From an uncultured Woeseiaceae bacterium (GTDB taxonomy: Bacteria > Pseudomonadota > Gammaproteobacteria > Steroidobacterales > Woeseiaceae): a stretch of DNA of 33,437 bases. This document shows, in pieces, positions 1-8,014 of this stretch. Each line of letters begins with the position of its first letter. Position 1 is the first letter of the stretch. The position numbers and the translations under genes were made by a program. The notes under the pieces were generated by a model that did not search any database, was not told the origin of the DNA, and saw only the letters and a list, made by a program, of their open reading frames with translations. The stretch is taken from NCBI GenBank assembly GCA_947259985.1, contig CAMYOJ010000027.1:1-33437 (forward strand), written 5' to 3'.

Positions 1-1
1 C

Positions 2-898
2 TACGGCGGCGTGGTGCCCGAGATCGCCTCGCGGGACCATCTGCGCCGGCTGCTGCCACTCGTCCGGGAGGTGCTCGCCGAAGCAGGGATCGAGCGCCCG
101 GACACGATCGCCTACACGGCCGGGCCCGGGCTCGTCGGCGCGCTGATGGTCGGCGGCGGGGTCGCGAATGGCCTGGGTCTCGCCTGGGATTGCCCCGTGG
201 TTCCCGTGCATCACATGGAGGGTCACCTGCTCGCGCCCATGCTCGAGGAAGTGCCCCCTGAGTACCCGTTTCTCGCACTGCTGGTTTCGGGCGGGCATTC
301 GATGCTGATCAGGGTCGACGGGCTGGGAGAGTACGAGCAGCTCGGCACGACGCTGGACGACGCGGTCGGCGAGGCCTTCGACAAGACGGCCAAGTTGCTG
401 GGCCTCGGCTACCCGGGCGGACCCGCGCTGGCCGCCCTGGCCGAGGCGGGCAATGACAAGGCTTTTGCCTTTCCGCGGCCGATGTTGCAAAAGCCTGGTT
501 TCGATTTCAGCTTCAGCGGCCTGAAGACCGCGGTAATGCTCGAAGTGCGGAAGGCCGAGGCCTCGGGCAGCCTGTGCCGCGAAGACATTGCGGCATCGTT
601 CCAGCGTGCAGCCGTCGACACGCTGATCGGCCGTGCGCTCAAGGCGGCGAAATCCGAACAGCTGGATCGTATTGTCGTGGCCGGTGGCGTAGGTGCCAAT
701 CGTTTGCTGCGCAACGATATCGCGGAGCGTTTCGACGGCGAGGTTTTTTATCCGCGCATGGAGTTTTGTACCGATAATGGTGCGATGATTGCGGTCGCCG
801 GTGCGATGCGCCTGGCCGAAGCCGGTGTGGCCGACGCCATCAAGGCTCAGCCACGCTGGCCGCTGGCATCCCTCGAAGCCCCCGCGGCGAAGCAGTAA
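2..898 (+). CDS. tsaD: tRNA N6-threonylcarbamoyladenosine transferase TsaD (5' truncated by window edge)
   Basis: TsaD transfers the threonylcarbamoyl group to adenosine 37 of ANN-decoding tRNAs, with TsaB and TsaE, in the cytoplasm. The reading frame is open from base 2 and begins [13 protein letters not shown], which matches the family about 40 residues in, so the N-terminus lies outside the window. The metal-binding HHMEGH motif, the ALLVSGGH nucleotide-binding segment, [21 protein letters not shown] and the C-terminal [10 protein letters not shown] block are all present. The stop is TAA at 896-898. An internal GTG at base 11 is only valine in the YGGVV motif and not a start. folB follows after 17 nt on the same strand. 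Identification is secure from the motifs; only the start is unknown. Confidence 0.97.
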   Translation, partial: YGGVVPEIASRDHLRRLLPLVREVLAEAGIERPDTIAYTAGPGLVGALMVGGGVANGLGLAWDCPVVPVHHMEGHLLAPMLEEVPPEYPFLALLVSGGHSMLIRVDGLGEYEQLGTTLDDAVGEAFDKTAKLLGLGYPGGPALAALAEAGNDKAFAFPRPMLQKPGFDFSFSGLKTAVMLEVRKAEASGSLCREDIAASFQRAAVDTLIGRALKAAKSEQLDRIVVAGGVGANRLLRNDIAERFDGEVFYPRMEFCTDNGAMIAVAGAMRLAEAGVADAIKAQPRWPLASLEAPAAKQ

Positions 899-915
899 GG
901 AACGGAAAGCGAGAA

Positions 916-1278
916 ATGGACAAGATTTTCCTCAATGAACTCAAGGTCGAGACAGTCATCGGTATCTGGGAGTGGGAGCGCAAGATCCGCCAGACCGTGG
1001 TCATCGATCTTGAAATGAGTGCCGACATCGCGAAGGCGGCCGCAACGGACAGCGTCGAAGACACGCTCAATTACAAGTTGGTCGCCAAGCGCATCCAGCA
1101 GTTCGTCGAGGATTCGAGCTATCAGCTCGTGGAGACCCTGGCCGAGAAGATCGCCGCGATCGTTCGCGACGAGTTTGACGTCCAGTGGGTCAAGGTGAGG
1201 CTCAACAAGCCCGGCGCAATCCGCGGTTCCAGGGACGTCGGCGTGCTCATCGAGCGTGGTGACAGGCCCGACGGATAG
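916..1278 (+). CDS. folB: dihydroneopterin aldolase FolB
   Basis: FolB converts 7,8-dihydroneopterin to 6-hydroxymethyl-7,8-dihydropterin and glycolaldehyde in folate synthesis. The 120-residue product has the usual family length. It starts MDKIFLNELKVETVIGIWEW, a typical FolB N-terminus. Y53 in the LNYK segment, E73 in QLVETLAE and K98 in VRLNKPGAI are the expected pterin-binding and catalytic positions. The ATG at 916 sits after a purine-rich stretch (ggaacggaaagcgag). folK begins 18 nt after the stop, and a pteridine reductase lies two genes downstream on the other strand, so three folate-pathway genes cluster here. Same-strand spacing suggests cotranscription with tsaD. Confidence 0.95.
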   Translation: MDKIFLNELKVETVIGIWEWERKIRQTVVIDLEMSADIAKAAATDSVEDTLNYKLVAKRIQQFVEDSSYQLVETLAEKIAAIVRDEFDVQWVKVRLNKPGAIRGSRDVGVLIERGDRPDG

Positions 1279-1296
1279 CGCGCAGACTCGATCACC

Positions 1297-1785
1297 ATGG
1301 CCACCGTCTACCTCGGGCTCGGCAGCAATATCAACGCCGAAGAAAATCTCGGGCTGGCAGTTCGCGAGCTGCGGCAACGCTACGGTGAGCTTGATACTTC
1401 TGCTGTCTATCGCAGCGCTGCGGTTGGCTTCGAGGGTGATGACTTTCTGAACCTCGTCGTACGTCTCCGGTCGGAGGAAACAGCGTTAGAAATCTGCGAG
1501 GAGATCGAGCGTTTACATAATCTGTCCGGGCGTGTCCGGGGAAGTCAAAAATGGGCAGCACGTCCTCTCGATATAGACCTGTTGCTCTACAATGATCTGG
1601 TCATCGACGAACGCCCGGTGCGGGTGCCGCGCAGCGATATCCTGGAGTACAGCTTCGTGTTGCGACCGCTGGCTGAACTGGCCCCGGACCTCGTACACCC
1701 TGTGACGGGCAAGACGATGCTCAGGCATTGGCAGGAATTCGACGCCGACAGCCATCCGCTGGAACCTGTCGGCGTCATTTTGTAA
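1297..1785 (+). CDS. folK: 2-amino-4-hydroxy-6-hydroxymethyldihydropteridine diphosphokinase FolK
   Basis: FolK (HPPK) moves pyrophosphate from ATP to 6-hydroxymethyl-7,8-dihydropterin, the step after FolB. The 162-residue protein has the usual length. It opens MATVYLGLGSNINAEENL, the family's glycine/asparagine N-terminal signature, and carries the PROSITE-type block WAARPLDIDLLLYND, with the aspartates that bind Mg-ATP (D in LDIDL). The start ATG at 1297 lies 18 nt after folB. The stop at 1783-1785 is directly followed by the ribosome site of the next gene (aaggag at 1785-1790), so translation of the two is probably linked. Confidence 0.95.
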   Translation: MATVYLGLGSNINAEENLGLAVRELRQRYGELDTSAVYRSAAVGFEGDDFLNLVVRLRSEETALEICEEIERLHNLSGRVRGSQKWAARPLDIDLLLYNDLVIDERPVRVPRSDILEYSFVLRPLAELAPDLVHPVTGKTMLRHWQEFDADSHPLEPVGVIL

Positions 1786-1795
1786 AGGAGTTTTG

Positions 1796-3148
1796 ATGCG
1801 TAATCTCGTTGCCCTGCTGCTTATCGTGACGCTGGCTGCCTGTGACAGTAGCAGCGGTATCAGCGGTCCGTCTCCCGAAGACGACACGGGTGCCTGCAGC
1901 AACGACGGGCAGAAGCAGTTCGTGCTCGATGGTCTCTATGTCTGGTACCTGTGGAACGATCTGCTGCCGGCAAACCTGAGCATCGATGACTTCGCGTCGC
2001 CTGAGGAACTGGTCCGGGAGGTGACGCTCACCTACGGTCCGCAGGACGCAAACGGCAATCCAATTGACCTCTTCAGTTCGGTCGGCTCGCTGCAGGCCGA
2101 CGTGGAGTTCTTCGGCGAAGGCAGGTTCGAGGGTTTCGGCTTCAGCTGGCGATTCGTCGACCCGGCCAGCACCGAGTTTCGGATCACGCGCGTATTTTCC
2201 GGCAGCCCGGCCGCCAACGGTGGTCTCGATCGCGGCCAGCGCCTGCTGAGCCTCAACGGCCGTACGATCGCAGAAATCGAGGCGGCTGAGGGCGTCGGCG
2301 CCGTGTTTGGGGCCAACGATACGCTGACTTTCGAGATGGAGCGCGTCGACACAAGCGTGTTCTCGGTTTCGATCACCAAGGACATCGTGACGATTGATCC
2401 AATCCCGCAATGGCGCCTGATCGACCAGGGCCAGGGTGTCCCTCCCGTGGGCTACCTCGAGTTGTCGACCTTCATCAGTACGGCGGACGCCGAGTTCGAC
2501 ACGGCATTTGCCGCGTTTGGAAACGCAGGCGTGACCGACGTCATCCTGGACCTGCGCTACAACGGCGGCGGTCTCGTCAGCACGGCCGAGCTGCTTGGCG
2601 ATTTCCTGGGCGGCGACGTCGCCGAAAACCTCGTTTTTTCACGGACAGAGTTCAATGCGGATCGCGCTGCTGCAAATAACAGCACCGCGTTTTTTGCGCG
2701 CCTCGTCAACTCCGTGAATTTGTCACGTCTCGTCGTCATCGCGACGCGCGGCACGGCATCGGCCAGCGAGCTCGTCACCAACGGCATGATTCCGCACGTT
2801 GACGTGGCGATCGTGGGCGACAACACCTTCGGCAAGCCCGTCGGCCAGATCGGTCTCGAGTTCTGCGAGAAGATCCTGCGACCCACCTCGTTCCGTCTCG
2901 CCAATGCCGACGGTGACGGCGACTACTTCGGTGGCCTGCCCGTGGACTGTCCGGCGGCCGACGACCTCAGCGTTCCCATTGGCGATGATCTCGACCCGAA
3001 CATGATCGCGGCCATGTCGTACCTGAATACGGGCGCTTGCCCTGTCGTCGCTGCGCCCGGAGGGCAATTCAAGGCGCAGGGCGCGATGCCGGAAAGTCGG
3101 CCGCGCGTGACGGGCAAACCCGAGCGGGATTTCGCGAGCGCTTACTAG
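1796..3148 (+). CDS. S41 family (C-terminal processing) peptidase, lipoprotein
   Basis: This is a periplasmic serine protease of family S41 (CtpA/Tsp type). The 450-residue product begins with a lipoprotein signal whose lipobox LAAC puts the lipidated cysteine at residue 16. A PDZ-like segment runs about 125-195 (RITRVFSGSPAANGGLDRGQRLL region). The S41 core follows with ILDLRYNGGG near 250-259, catalytic S322 in GTASASE and K347 in TFGKPVGQ; the 25-residue spacing matches the Ser/Lys dyad of Tsp. The ATG at 1796 follows aaggag (1785-1790) by 5 nt; an in-frame TTG just upstream (1793) is less likely. The substrate is unknown. The C-terminal ~35 residues are low in similarity to anything I recognise. 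Confidence 0.88.
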   Translation: MRNLVALLLIVTLAACDSSSGISGPSPEDDTGACSNDGQKQFVLDGLYVWYLWNDLLPANLSIDDFASPEELVREVTLTYGPQDANGNPIDLFSSVGSLQADVEFFGEGRFEGFGFSWRFVDPASTEFRITRVFSGSPAANGGLDRGQRLLSLNGRTIAEIEAAEGVGAVFGANDTLTFEMERVDTSVFSVSITKDIVTIDPIPQWRLIDQGQGVPPVGYLELSTFISTADAEFDTAFAAFGNAGVTDVILDLRYNGGGLVSTAELLGDFLGGDVAENLVFSRTEFNADRAAANNSTAFFARLVNSVNLSRLVVIATRGTASASELVTNGMIPHVDVAIVGDNTFGKPVGQIGLEFCEKILRPTSFRLANADGDGDYFGGLPVDCPAADDLSVPIGDDLDPNMIAAMSYLNTGACPVVAAPGGQFKAQGAMPESRPRVTGKPERDFASAY

Positions 3149-3149
3149 G

Positions 3150-3899
3150 CTACCAGCCTATCGAGCGACCGCCGTCGACGGCAATGATCTGGCCCGTCAC
3201 GTAAGCCGCATCGCGCAACAGGTAGAGCACGCAGCCGGCGATGTCGTCGGGCTCACCGGCGCGCTCGAGCGGAACCTGCCGAAGAATGGTTTGCTGTGCG
3301 GCTTCCGACATGCCGTCTTCGGGCCACAGAATTGCGCCCGGTGACACGCCGTTGACACGAATCTCGGGGGCCAGGTCTTTAGCAAGGGCGCGCGTGAGCA
3401 TGGCGAGGCCGGCTTTGGCGGGGCCGTAAACCGCGTGATTGCGCAGCGGTCGCTGTGCGTGGATATCCACAATATTGATGATCGCGCCGCCACCGTCACG
3501 CAAATGCGGCGCTGCCGCCTGCGACAGGAACAGCGGCGCTTTGAGATTGCTGCCGAGAAGGTCATTCCAGTGCTGTTCGGTGATATTGCCGATCGGCGTC
3601 GGGTAAAACGTCGACGCGTTGTTGACGAGGCAGTCGAGCCTGCCGCTCCAGTCAATGACCGACGCGACGAGACCCCGGATAGCGCTCACATCGAGCAGGT
3701 CCGCCTGGAATGCGGCAGCCGAATCCGATCGACGGGCGTTCAGCTCATCGGCAAGAGCCATGGCCTCGTCGGCCGAAGCGCGGTAATGAATCGCAACCTG
3801 CGCGCCCTCATCGTGCAGGCGTGTCACAATAGCCGCGCCGATCCTTCGGGCAGCACCTGTAACGAGTACGGCTCGGCCGGTCAGGTTGTCGTCTGGCAT
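3150..3899 (-). CDS. pteridine reductase (PTR1/FolM-type short-chain dehydrogenase)
   Basis: This NADPH-dependent SDR is expected to reduce pterins or dihydrofolate. The 249-residue protein has TGAARRIG at 14-21; the arginines after TGAA are characteristic of pteridine reductases rather than generic SDRs. NNAS lies at 93-96. In place of the usual SDR serine it has D145, with Y158 and K162; the D-13-Y-4-K spacing equals D181-Y194-K198 of Leishmania PTR1. The C-terminus GGRSIGW is also typical of the family. The frame stays open upstream to 4085, but that part overlaps the divergent gene; the ATG at 3897-3899 gives the normal length. Proximity to folB and folK supports a folate role. FolM (dihydromonapterin reductase) is the alternative name. 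Confidence 0.87.
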   Translation of the reverse strand: MPDDNLTGRAVLVTGAARRIGAAIVTRLHDEGAQVAIHYRASADEAMALADELNARRSDSAAAFQADLLDVSAIRGLVASVIDWSGRLDCLVNNASTFYPTPIGNITEQHWNDLLGSNLKAPLFLSQAAAPHLRDGGGAIINIVDIHAQRPLRNHAVYGPAKAGLAMLTRALAKDLAPEIRVNGVSPGAILWPEDGMSEAAQQTILRQVPLERAGEPDDIAGCVLYLLRDAAYVTGQIIAVDGGRSIGW

Positions 3900-3953
3900 C
3901 GGGAATTCCTGGTCGGGTATCTGAAGCTCATTCTTAAAGAATTTACAATCCAC
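3900..3953. promoter_or_regulatory. divergent control region of pteridine reductase and methyltransferase genes
   Basis: These 54 bases separate two divergent start codons and must hold both promoters or parts of them. An inverted repeat attctt/aagaat lies at 3930-3942 around a single base. A -10-like tacaat occurs at 3944-3949, only 4 bases before the rightward ATG, so if used the rightward message would be nearly leaderless. No good -35 or Shine-Dalgarno is visible. Confidence 0.3.
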
Positions 3954-5132
3954 ATGCAACACGACGATCGATTCCCCGAGCCAGATTCCGCAAGTGCGGC
4001 CCACAGCCAGCGTGTTGTCGAATTCATGCGTGAGCGCATCGCCGCCGCGGGCGGCAGTATCAGTTTCGCCGAGTTCATGCAGCATGCACTGTATGCCCCG
4101 GGACTTGGTTACTACGTTGCCGGCGCGTCGAAGTTCGGAGTGGCCGGAGACTTCGTGACGGCACCGGAAGTATCAAGAGTGTTCGGCCGCGTGGTCGCCC
4201 GCCAGGTGGCCGAAGTGCTTGCGGGCCTCGATGATGGCGCCGTGTTCGAATACGGCGCAGGCAGTGGCCGCCTGGCCGCGGACGTGCTGGGCGCGCTAAA
4301 CGAACTCGGCGTGCTGCCCGTTAGTTACGACATCCTGGAAGTCTCCCCTGACCTGCGCGAACGCCAGGAGTGTTTGCTGCGCGACGAGGTTCCTGAGCTG
4401 ATGCGGCTGGTGCGCTGGGTTGACGGTCCGCCCGAGGATTTCACGGGCGTCATCATCGCCAACGAAGTGCTAGATGCCTTTCCGGTCGAGCGCTTTCGAT
4501 GCACGGCCGATGGCGTGCAACAAATCTGCGTGACGGGCCACGGGGATTCGTTCGCGACCATCGCGGCCGATGCACCCGGGATAATCCAGGATGCCGTTGC
4601 GGTCATTGAGCGGGATCTCGGCCAGGCGCTACCTCCCGGTTACGAGTCGGAGGTGTCGCTGGGTCTTCGTGAATGGCTCGTAAGTCTCGGGACAACGCTA
4701 CGGCAGGGGGTCGCCTTTCTATTCGACTATGGTGTCTCTCGACGCGAATACTATGCGCCCGATCGAGACGGTGGCTGGTTGCGTTGTCATTTTCGCCACC
4801 ACGCGCATGGCGATGCGTTGATACTCCCGGGAATCCAGGACATTACCGCGTGGGTCGATTTCACGGCCGTTGCCGAGGCGGCAGTGGCAAGCGGTATGGA
4901 GGTTGCAGGTTTTGCGCCACAAGCCCAATTCCTGATGGGCGGCGGACTCGATCTGGAGCTGCAGTCCATGGAGTCGCTCCCCGCGAAAGCGCAACTCGAA
5001 TTGTCGGCTCAGGTGAAAACCCTTACGCTGCCCGGCGCTATGGGCGAGAACTTCAAGTGCATGGCGTTGCGCCGCGGTGGCGCCAAGGTACCATCCGCAT
5101 TTCGCCTGACAGACAGGACACACACTTTATGA
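3954..5132 (+). CDS. MidA/NDUFAF7-like SAM-dependent methyltransferase (COG1565)
   Basis: This is a class I SAM-dependent methyltransferase of the COG1565 family. Its mitochondrial relative NDUFAF7 dimethylates an arginine of a complex I subunit; the bacterial substrate is not established. The 392-residue product has the family signature GDFVTAPEVS at 65-74 and motif I EYGAGSGRLA near 99-108. ANEVLDAFPVERF follows in the middle, another family hallmark, and FLFDYG later. The frame extends upstream to 3435, but that portion is antisense to the pteridine reductase; the ATG at 3954 gives MQHDDRF and the family length. Its stop overlaps the start of uppP (ATGA at 5129-5132), so the two are translationally coupled. 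Confidence 0.88.
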   Translation: MQHDDRFPEPDSASAAHSQRVVEFMRERIAAAGGSISFAEFMQHALYAPGLGYYVAGASKFGVAGDFVTAPEVSRVFGRVVARQVAEVLAGLDDGAVFEYGAGSGRLAADVLGALNELGVLPVSYDILEVSPDLRERQECLLRDEVPELMRLVRWVDGPPEDFTGVIIANEVLDAFPVERFRCTADGVQQICVTGHGDSFATIAADAPGIIQDAVAVIERDLGQALPPGYESEVSLGLREWLVSLGTTLRQGVAFLFDYGVSRREYYAPDRDGGWLRCHFRHHAHGDALILPGIQDITAWVDFTAVAEAAVASGMEVAGFAPQAQFLMGGGLDLELQSMESLPAKAQLELSAQVKTLTLPGAMGENFKCMALRRGGAKVPSAFRLTDRTHTL

Positions 5133-5926
5133 CGGGATTCCAGGTCGTGATGCTCGCGATCGTCCAGGGACTGACCGAGTTTCTGCCGATTTCCAGTTCC
5201 GGGCACCTCGTGCTCGTGCCTTACCTGGTCGAATGGACCGACCAGGGACTGGCCTTTGACGTGGCCGTACATTTCGGCTCACTGGTCGCCGTGTGCCTGT
5301 TTTTTCGCGGGGATATTCTCGGGCTGCTGCGAGGTACCACGCAGCTGCTGGGCGGCAACATGCGCCTGCCGCAGGCAAGAATGGCGCTGGCGATTGGTCT
5401 GGGTACGGTTCCGGCCGCCGTTGCGGGCTTGCTGTTTGCTTCCTGGATCGAGGCCAATCTGCGCGACCCATCGATCATCGTTTACACGCTGGCCGGCTAC
5501 GGCTTGCTCATGGCGGGGGCCGACCGTTTGTGCAGCAGCCAGCGCGTCATCGCCGATGTCCGACTACGCGATGCCATCGTGATCGGTTGCGCACAGGCCC
5601 TGTCACTCGTGCCTGGAACCTCGCGATCGGGCGTCACGATAACGGCGGCGCGGTTCCTCGGTTTCGAGCGCAGGGACGCGGCACGTTTCTCATTCCTGTT
5701 GTCGGCACCTGTTATCCTGTTGGCCACCGTCTACAAGGGCGTTGAACTTATTGTCGGCGATGCGCCGGTCGCATGGGGGCAACTCGCGCTGGGCGCGCTG
5801 GTTTCAGCTATTGTTGCTTACCTGAGCATTGAGTTTTTCATGCGATTCGTCAGCCGCATCGGTCTCGCGCCGTTCGCAGTGTACCGTCTCGCGCTTGCTG
5901 TGGTGATTCTTTATGTCCTGGTCTAG
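5129..5926 (+). CDS. uppP: undecaprenyl-diphosphate phosphatase UppP (BacA)
   Basis: UppP dephosphorylates undecaprenyl diphosphate at the inner membrane, recycling the lipid carrier used for peptidoglycan and O-antigen synthesis, and can confer bacitracin tolerance. The 265-residue polytopic protein carries both family signatures: GLTEFLPISSSGHLVLVP near residues 14-31 and LVPGTSRSGVTI in the second half. The start is the ATG inside an ATGA overlap with the preceding methyltransferase; a longer frame from 4673 is antisense-like overlap and gives no family similarity. The last 14 nt overlap the next gene, so three genes (methyltransferase, uppP, barrel protein) form a tightly packed unit. Confidence 0.96.
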   Translation: MTGFQVVMLAIVQGLTEFLPISSSGHLVLVPYLVEWTDQGLAFDVAVHFGSLVAVCLFFRGDILGLLRGTTQLLGGNMRLPQARMALAIGLGTVPAAVAGLLFASWIEANLRDPSIIVYTLAGYGLLMAGADRLCSSQRVIADVRLRDAIVIGCAQALSLVPGTSRSGVTITAARFLGFERRDAARFSFLLSAPVILLATVYKGVELIVGDAPVAWGQLALGALVSAIVAYLSIEFFMRFVSRIGLAPFAVYRLALAVVILYVLV

Positions 5927-6746
5927 ATTCCTGCTGCTTCTGCTGTTGTGCGAGCCCGTGTTCGCAGGCGAGGGTTACATCATTGGCGGCGGTATCGAAA
6001 GTGATAATGCCGACGGGCTGGCGGGCTCACTGATCGGTGAGTTTGGGCTGACGGAGAAAACCTGGCTGTCCGCTGCCGCCGCCAGGAACACGGTGGACAG
6101 GCCGGACAGCACCGGTATCGACTCCTGGTACGCGGACGTCGGAATCGATCACTGGTTCGAGCCGCTGGGCCTGCGCGCCGGGGTCGCCTATTGGGGCGAC
6201 CAGGACACGCTGGATTCGACCGACTACCGTGGATCCATCTACTGGCGCAACGACCGCTTTTCTGTTGCCGCTAATTACGAATTTCGCGATTTCGAGATCG
6301 ATCTGCTGGCCAGTGACTTCGGTCCGGCAAGAACGGTCGGCTTCGATGCTGACGGTATCGGTCTGACCGCGCGCGTGGAAATCACTGACGACGTGGACTT
6401 CGGCGTGTCGGGCATGGACTACGATTACAGCGTCAACCTGAGGCTCGACGACAATCGACGGTTGCTCGAGCTACTCGCTTTTTCCCGCCTGAGCCTGATC
6501 AACAGCCTCGTCGACTACCGCGCGTACGCGACGCTCGGTGTCGATGTCGGCGAGCGTCGCTGGGAACTGGATGTTGGCCGGTATCGAGGAGAGGTCGACG
6601 GCGGCAAAACGACGTCCGCGACGCTGCGGTATCTGAATCCTTTGGGTGAGAGCGCGGACATCGAATTCGCGCTCGGCTACGACGACTCCGACCTTTACGG
6701 CGGAGTGACATTTTTCTCAGTCTTCCTGTTCTTCTACGGCGGCTGA
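5913..6746 (+). CDS. predicted outer-membrane beta-barrel protein, function unknown
   Basis: The 277-residue product starts with a classical signal peptide (MSWSRFLLLLLLCEPVFAGE, cleavage likely after VFA). The mature part has no long hydrophobic segment. It shows alternating polar/aromatic stretches, such as WYADVGIDHWF, LRAGVAYWG, GSIYWRNDRFSVAANYEFRD and LRYLN, typical of antiparallel membrane strands, and ends in FLFFYGG, close to a barrel end. I do not recognise a named family. It overlaps uppP by 14 nt upstream, hinting at coexpression, and overlaps the 3' end of cca by 30 nt convergently. Outer-membrane location is inferred from composition only. Confidence 0.65.
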   Translation: MSWSRFLLLLLLCEPVFAGEGYIIGGGIESDNADGLAGSLIGEFGLTEKTWLSAAAARNTVDRPDSTGIDSWYADVGIDHWFEPLGLRAGVAYWGDQDTLDSTDYRGSIYWRNDRFSVAANYEFRDFEIDLLASDFGPARTVGFDADGIGLTARVEITDDVDFGVSGMDYDYSVNLRLDDNRRLLELLAFSRLSLINSLVDYRAYATLGVDVGERRWELDVGRYRGEVDGGKTTSATLRYLNPLGESADIEFALGYDDSDLYGGVTFFSVFLFFYGG

Positions 6747-7958
6747 GCGGCGAAATTCACTGATGGCCTGTTTGCGCGCCCGGCGAATGGCCGTGGGAAT
6801 CTTGCGTCCCTCGTATTGTTGCGCGATGGCGCCTGCGTCGACCGCAGCAGCGGCTGCAAACGCACGCCGCAGGTAATTCGCCTGCGGATAGCGCCGCCTC
6901 TCCAGACCCGCGCGCCCCCTGGCATCCGCTTCGCAGCTCTGCAGGAAGCGCTCGAAGCGTCCAGGTCGCCGGAATGCATCCGTTTTCTCCAGGACCTCGA
7001 GAATGGTCCTGGGCCGCAGCTCCAGCGCGCGGTGGCAATGCGTATGGAATTCGGCCACCAGCAAAGCCAGGTCGCGGCATTCGTTCGGCACGGGCATGCG
7101 CTCGACCAGGCCGCGGATCAGTTTGCAGCCGCGAGCCTCGTGGCCGGGATGACTGGGCAGCCTGGACTTCGGTGTGTTGCCCTTGCCGAGATCATGTGTC
7201 AGCGCGGCGAAGCGCACGCCGATGTCGGTGCTGATCGCCTCGGCCTGCTCGAGCACCATCATTACATGCAGTCCCGTGTCGATTTCAGGGTGCCAGCGCT
7301 CGGGCTGCGGGACGCCGAACAGCGCATCGACCTCGGGGAATAGCACACGCAAAGCACCGCATTCGCGCAGAATCTCAAAGTAGGTGCGTATGTTCTGTCC
7401 GCCCAGTGCGGTTTCGGTATCTTTCCACACGCGGTCGGGCACCAGCGCGTCGACTTCGCCGTTATCGACCATCTCCCGCATAAGCTGCATGGTCTCGGGC
7501 GCGATCTCGAAGCCCTTGGACCGGAAACGCGCAGCGAACCTGGCAACCCTCAGAATGCGCACCGGGTCTTCGGCGAATGCGCCGGACACGTGCCGGAGCA
7601 CGCGTTGCTCGATGTCGGCCAGGCCGCCATGGGGATCGACGATATTGCCGTCTGTATCCTTCGCGATCGCGTTGATCGTAAGATCGCGGCGCAGCAGATC
7701 TTCTTCGATCGTGACAGATCGCGAGCAATCGAAATCGAAGCCGTGGTAGCCCGGTGATGTCTTTCTTTCAGTGCGCGCGAGCGCATACTCCTCGCCGGTC
7801 TCCGGGTGCAGGAATACAGGGAAATCCTTGCCGACCTGGCGGTAGCCGAGCCCGATGAGCTCTTCGGGGGTTGCGCCCACGACGCACCAATCCCGCTCCT
7901 TGTGCGGGATACCGAGTTGTTCATCGCGAACAGCGCCACCGACCAGGTAAATCTTCAT
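6717..7958 (-). CDS. cca: multifunctional CCA-adding tRNA nucleotidyltransferase
   Basis: Cca builds or repairs the 3' CCA of tRNAs; the E. coli-type enzyme also has 2',3'-cyclic phosphodiesterase, 2'-nucleotidase and phosphatase activities in an HD domain. The 413-residue product aligns closely with the 412-residue E. coli protein: MKIYLVGGAVRD at the start, ALARTERK at 59-66, RRDLTINAIA at 90-99, EDPVRILRVARFAARF near 130-145, and THDLGKG with H255 and D256 at the same numbers as in E. coli. The metal-binding DxD (D21, D23 in E. coli) reads E21-R-D23 here, a conservative change. The frame opens further upstream to 8108, but ATG 7958 matches the family. It is convergent with the barrel gene. 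Confidence 0.96.
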   Translation of the reverse strand: MKIYLVGGAVRDEQLGIPHKERDWCVVGATPEELIGLGYRQVGKDFPVFLHPETGEEYALARTERKTSPGYHGFDFDCSRSVTIEEDLLRRDLTINAIAKDTDGNIVDPHGGLADIEQRVLRHVSGAFAEDPVRILRVARFAARFRSKGFEIAPETMQLMREMVDNGEVDALVPDRVWKDTETALGGQNIRTYFEILRECGALRVLFPEVDALFGVPQPERWHPEIDTGLHVMMVLEQAEAISTDIGVRFAALTHDLGKGNTPKSRLPSHPGHEARGCKLIRGLVERMPVPNECRDLALLVAEFHTHCHRALELRPRTILEVLEKTDAFRRPGRFERFLQSCEADARGRAGLERRRYPQANYLRRAFAAAAAVDAGAIAQQYEGRKIPTAIRRARKQAISEFRRSAAVEEQED

Positions 7959-8014
7959 CGGGCAATAGTAACCGACAGTTGACGTTGCAGTCAGGAAGGC
8001 AGCAGAGTAGCGGC

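Noticed and set aside
3435..3953. 173-residue N-terminal extension of the MidA-like methyltransferase
   Set aside because: It is antisense to the pteridine reductase and shows no family similarity; ATG 3954 gives normal length.
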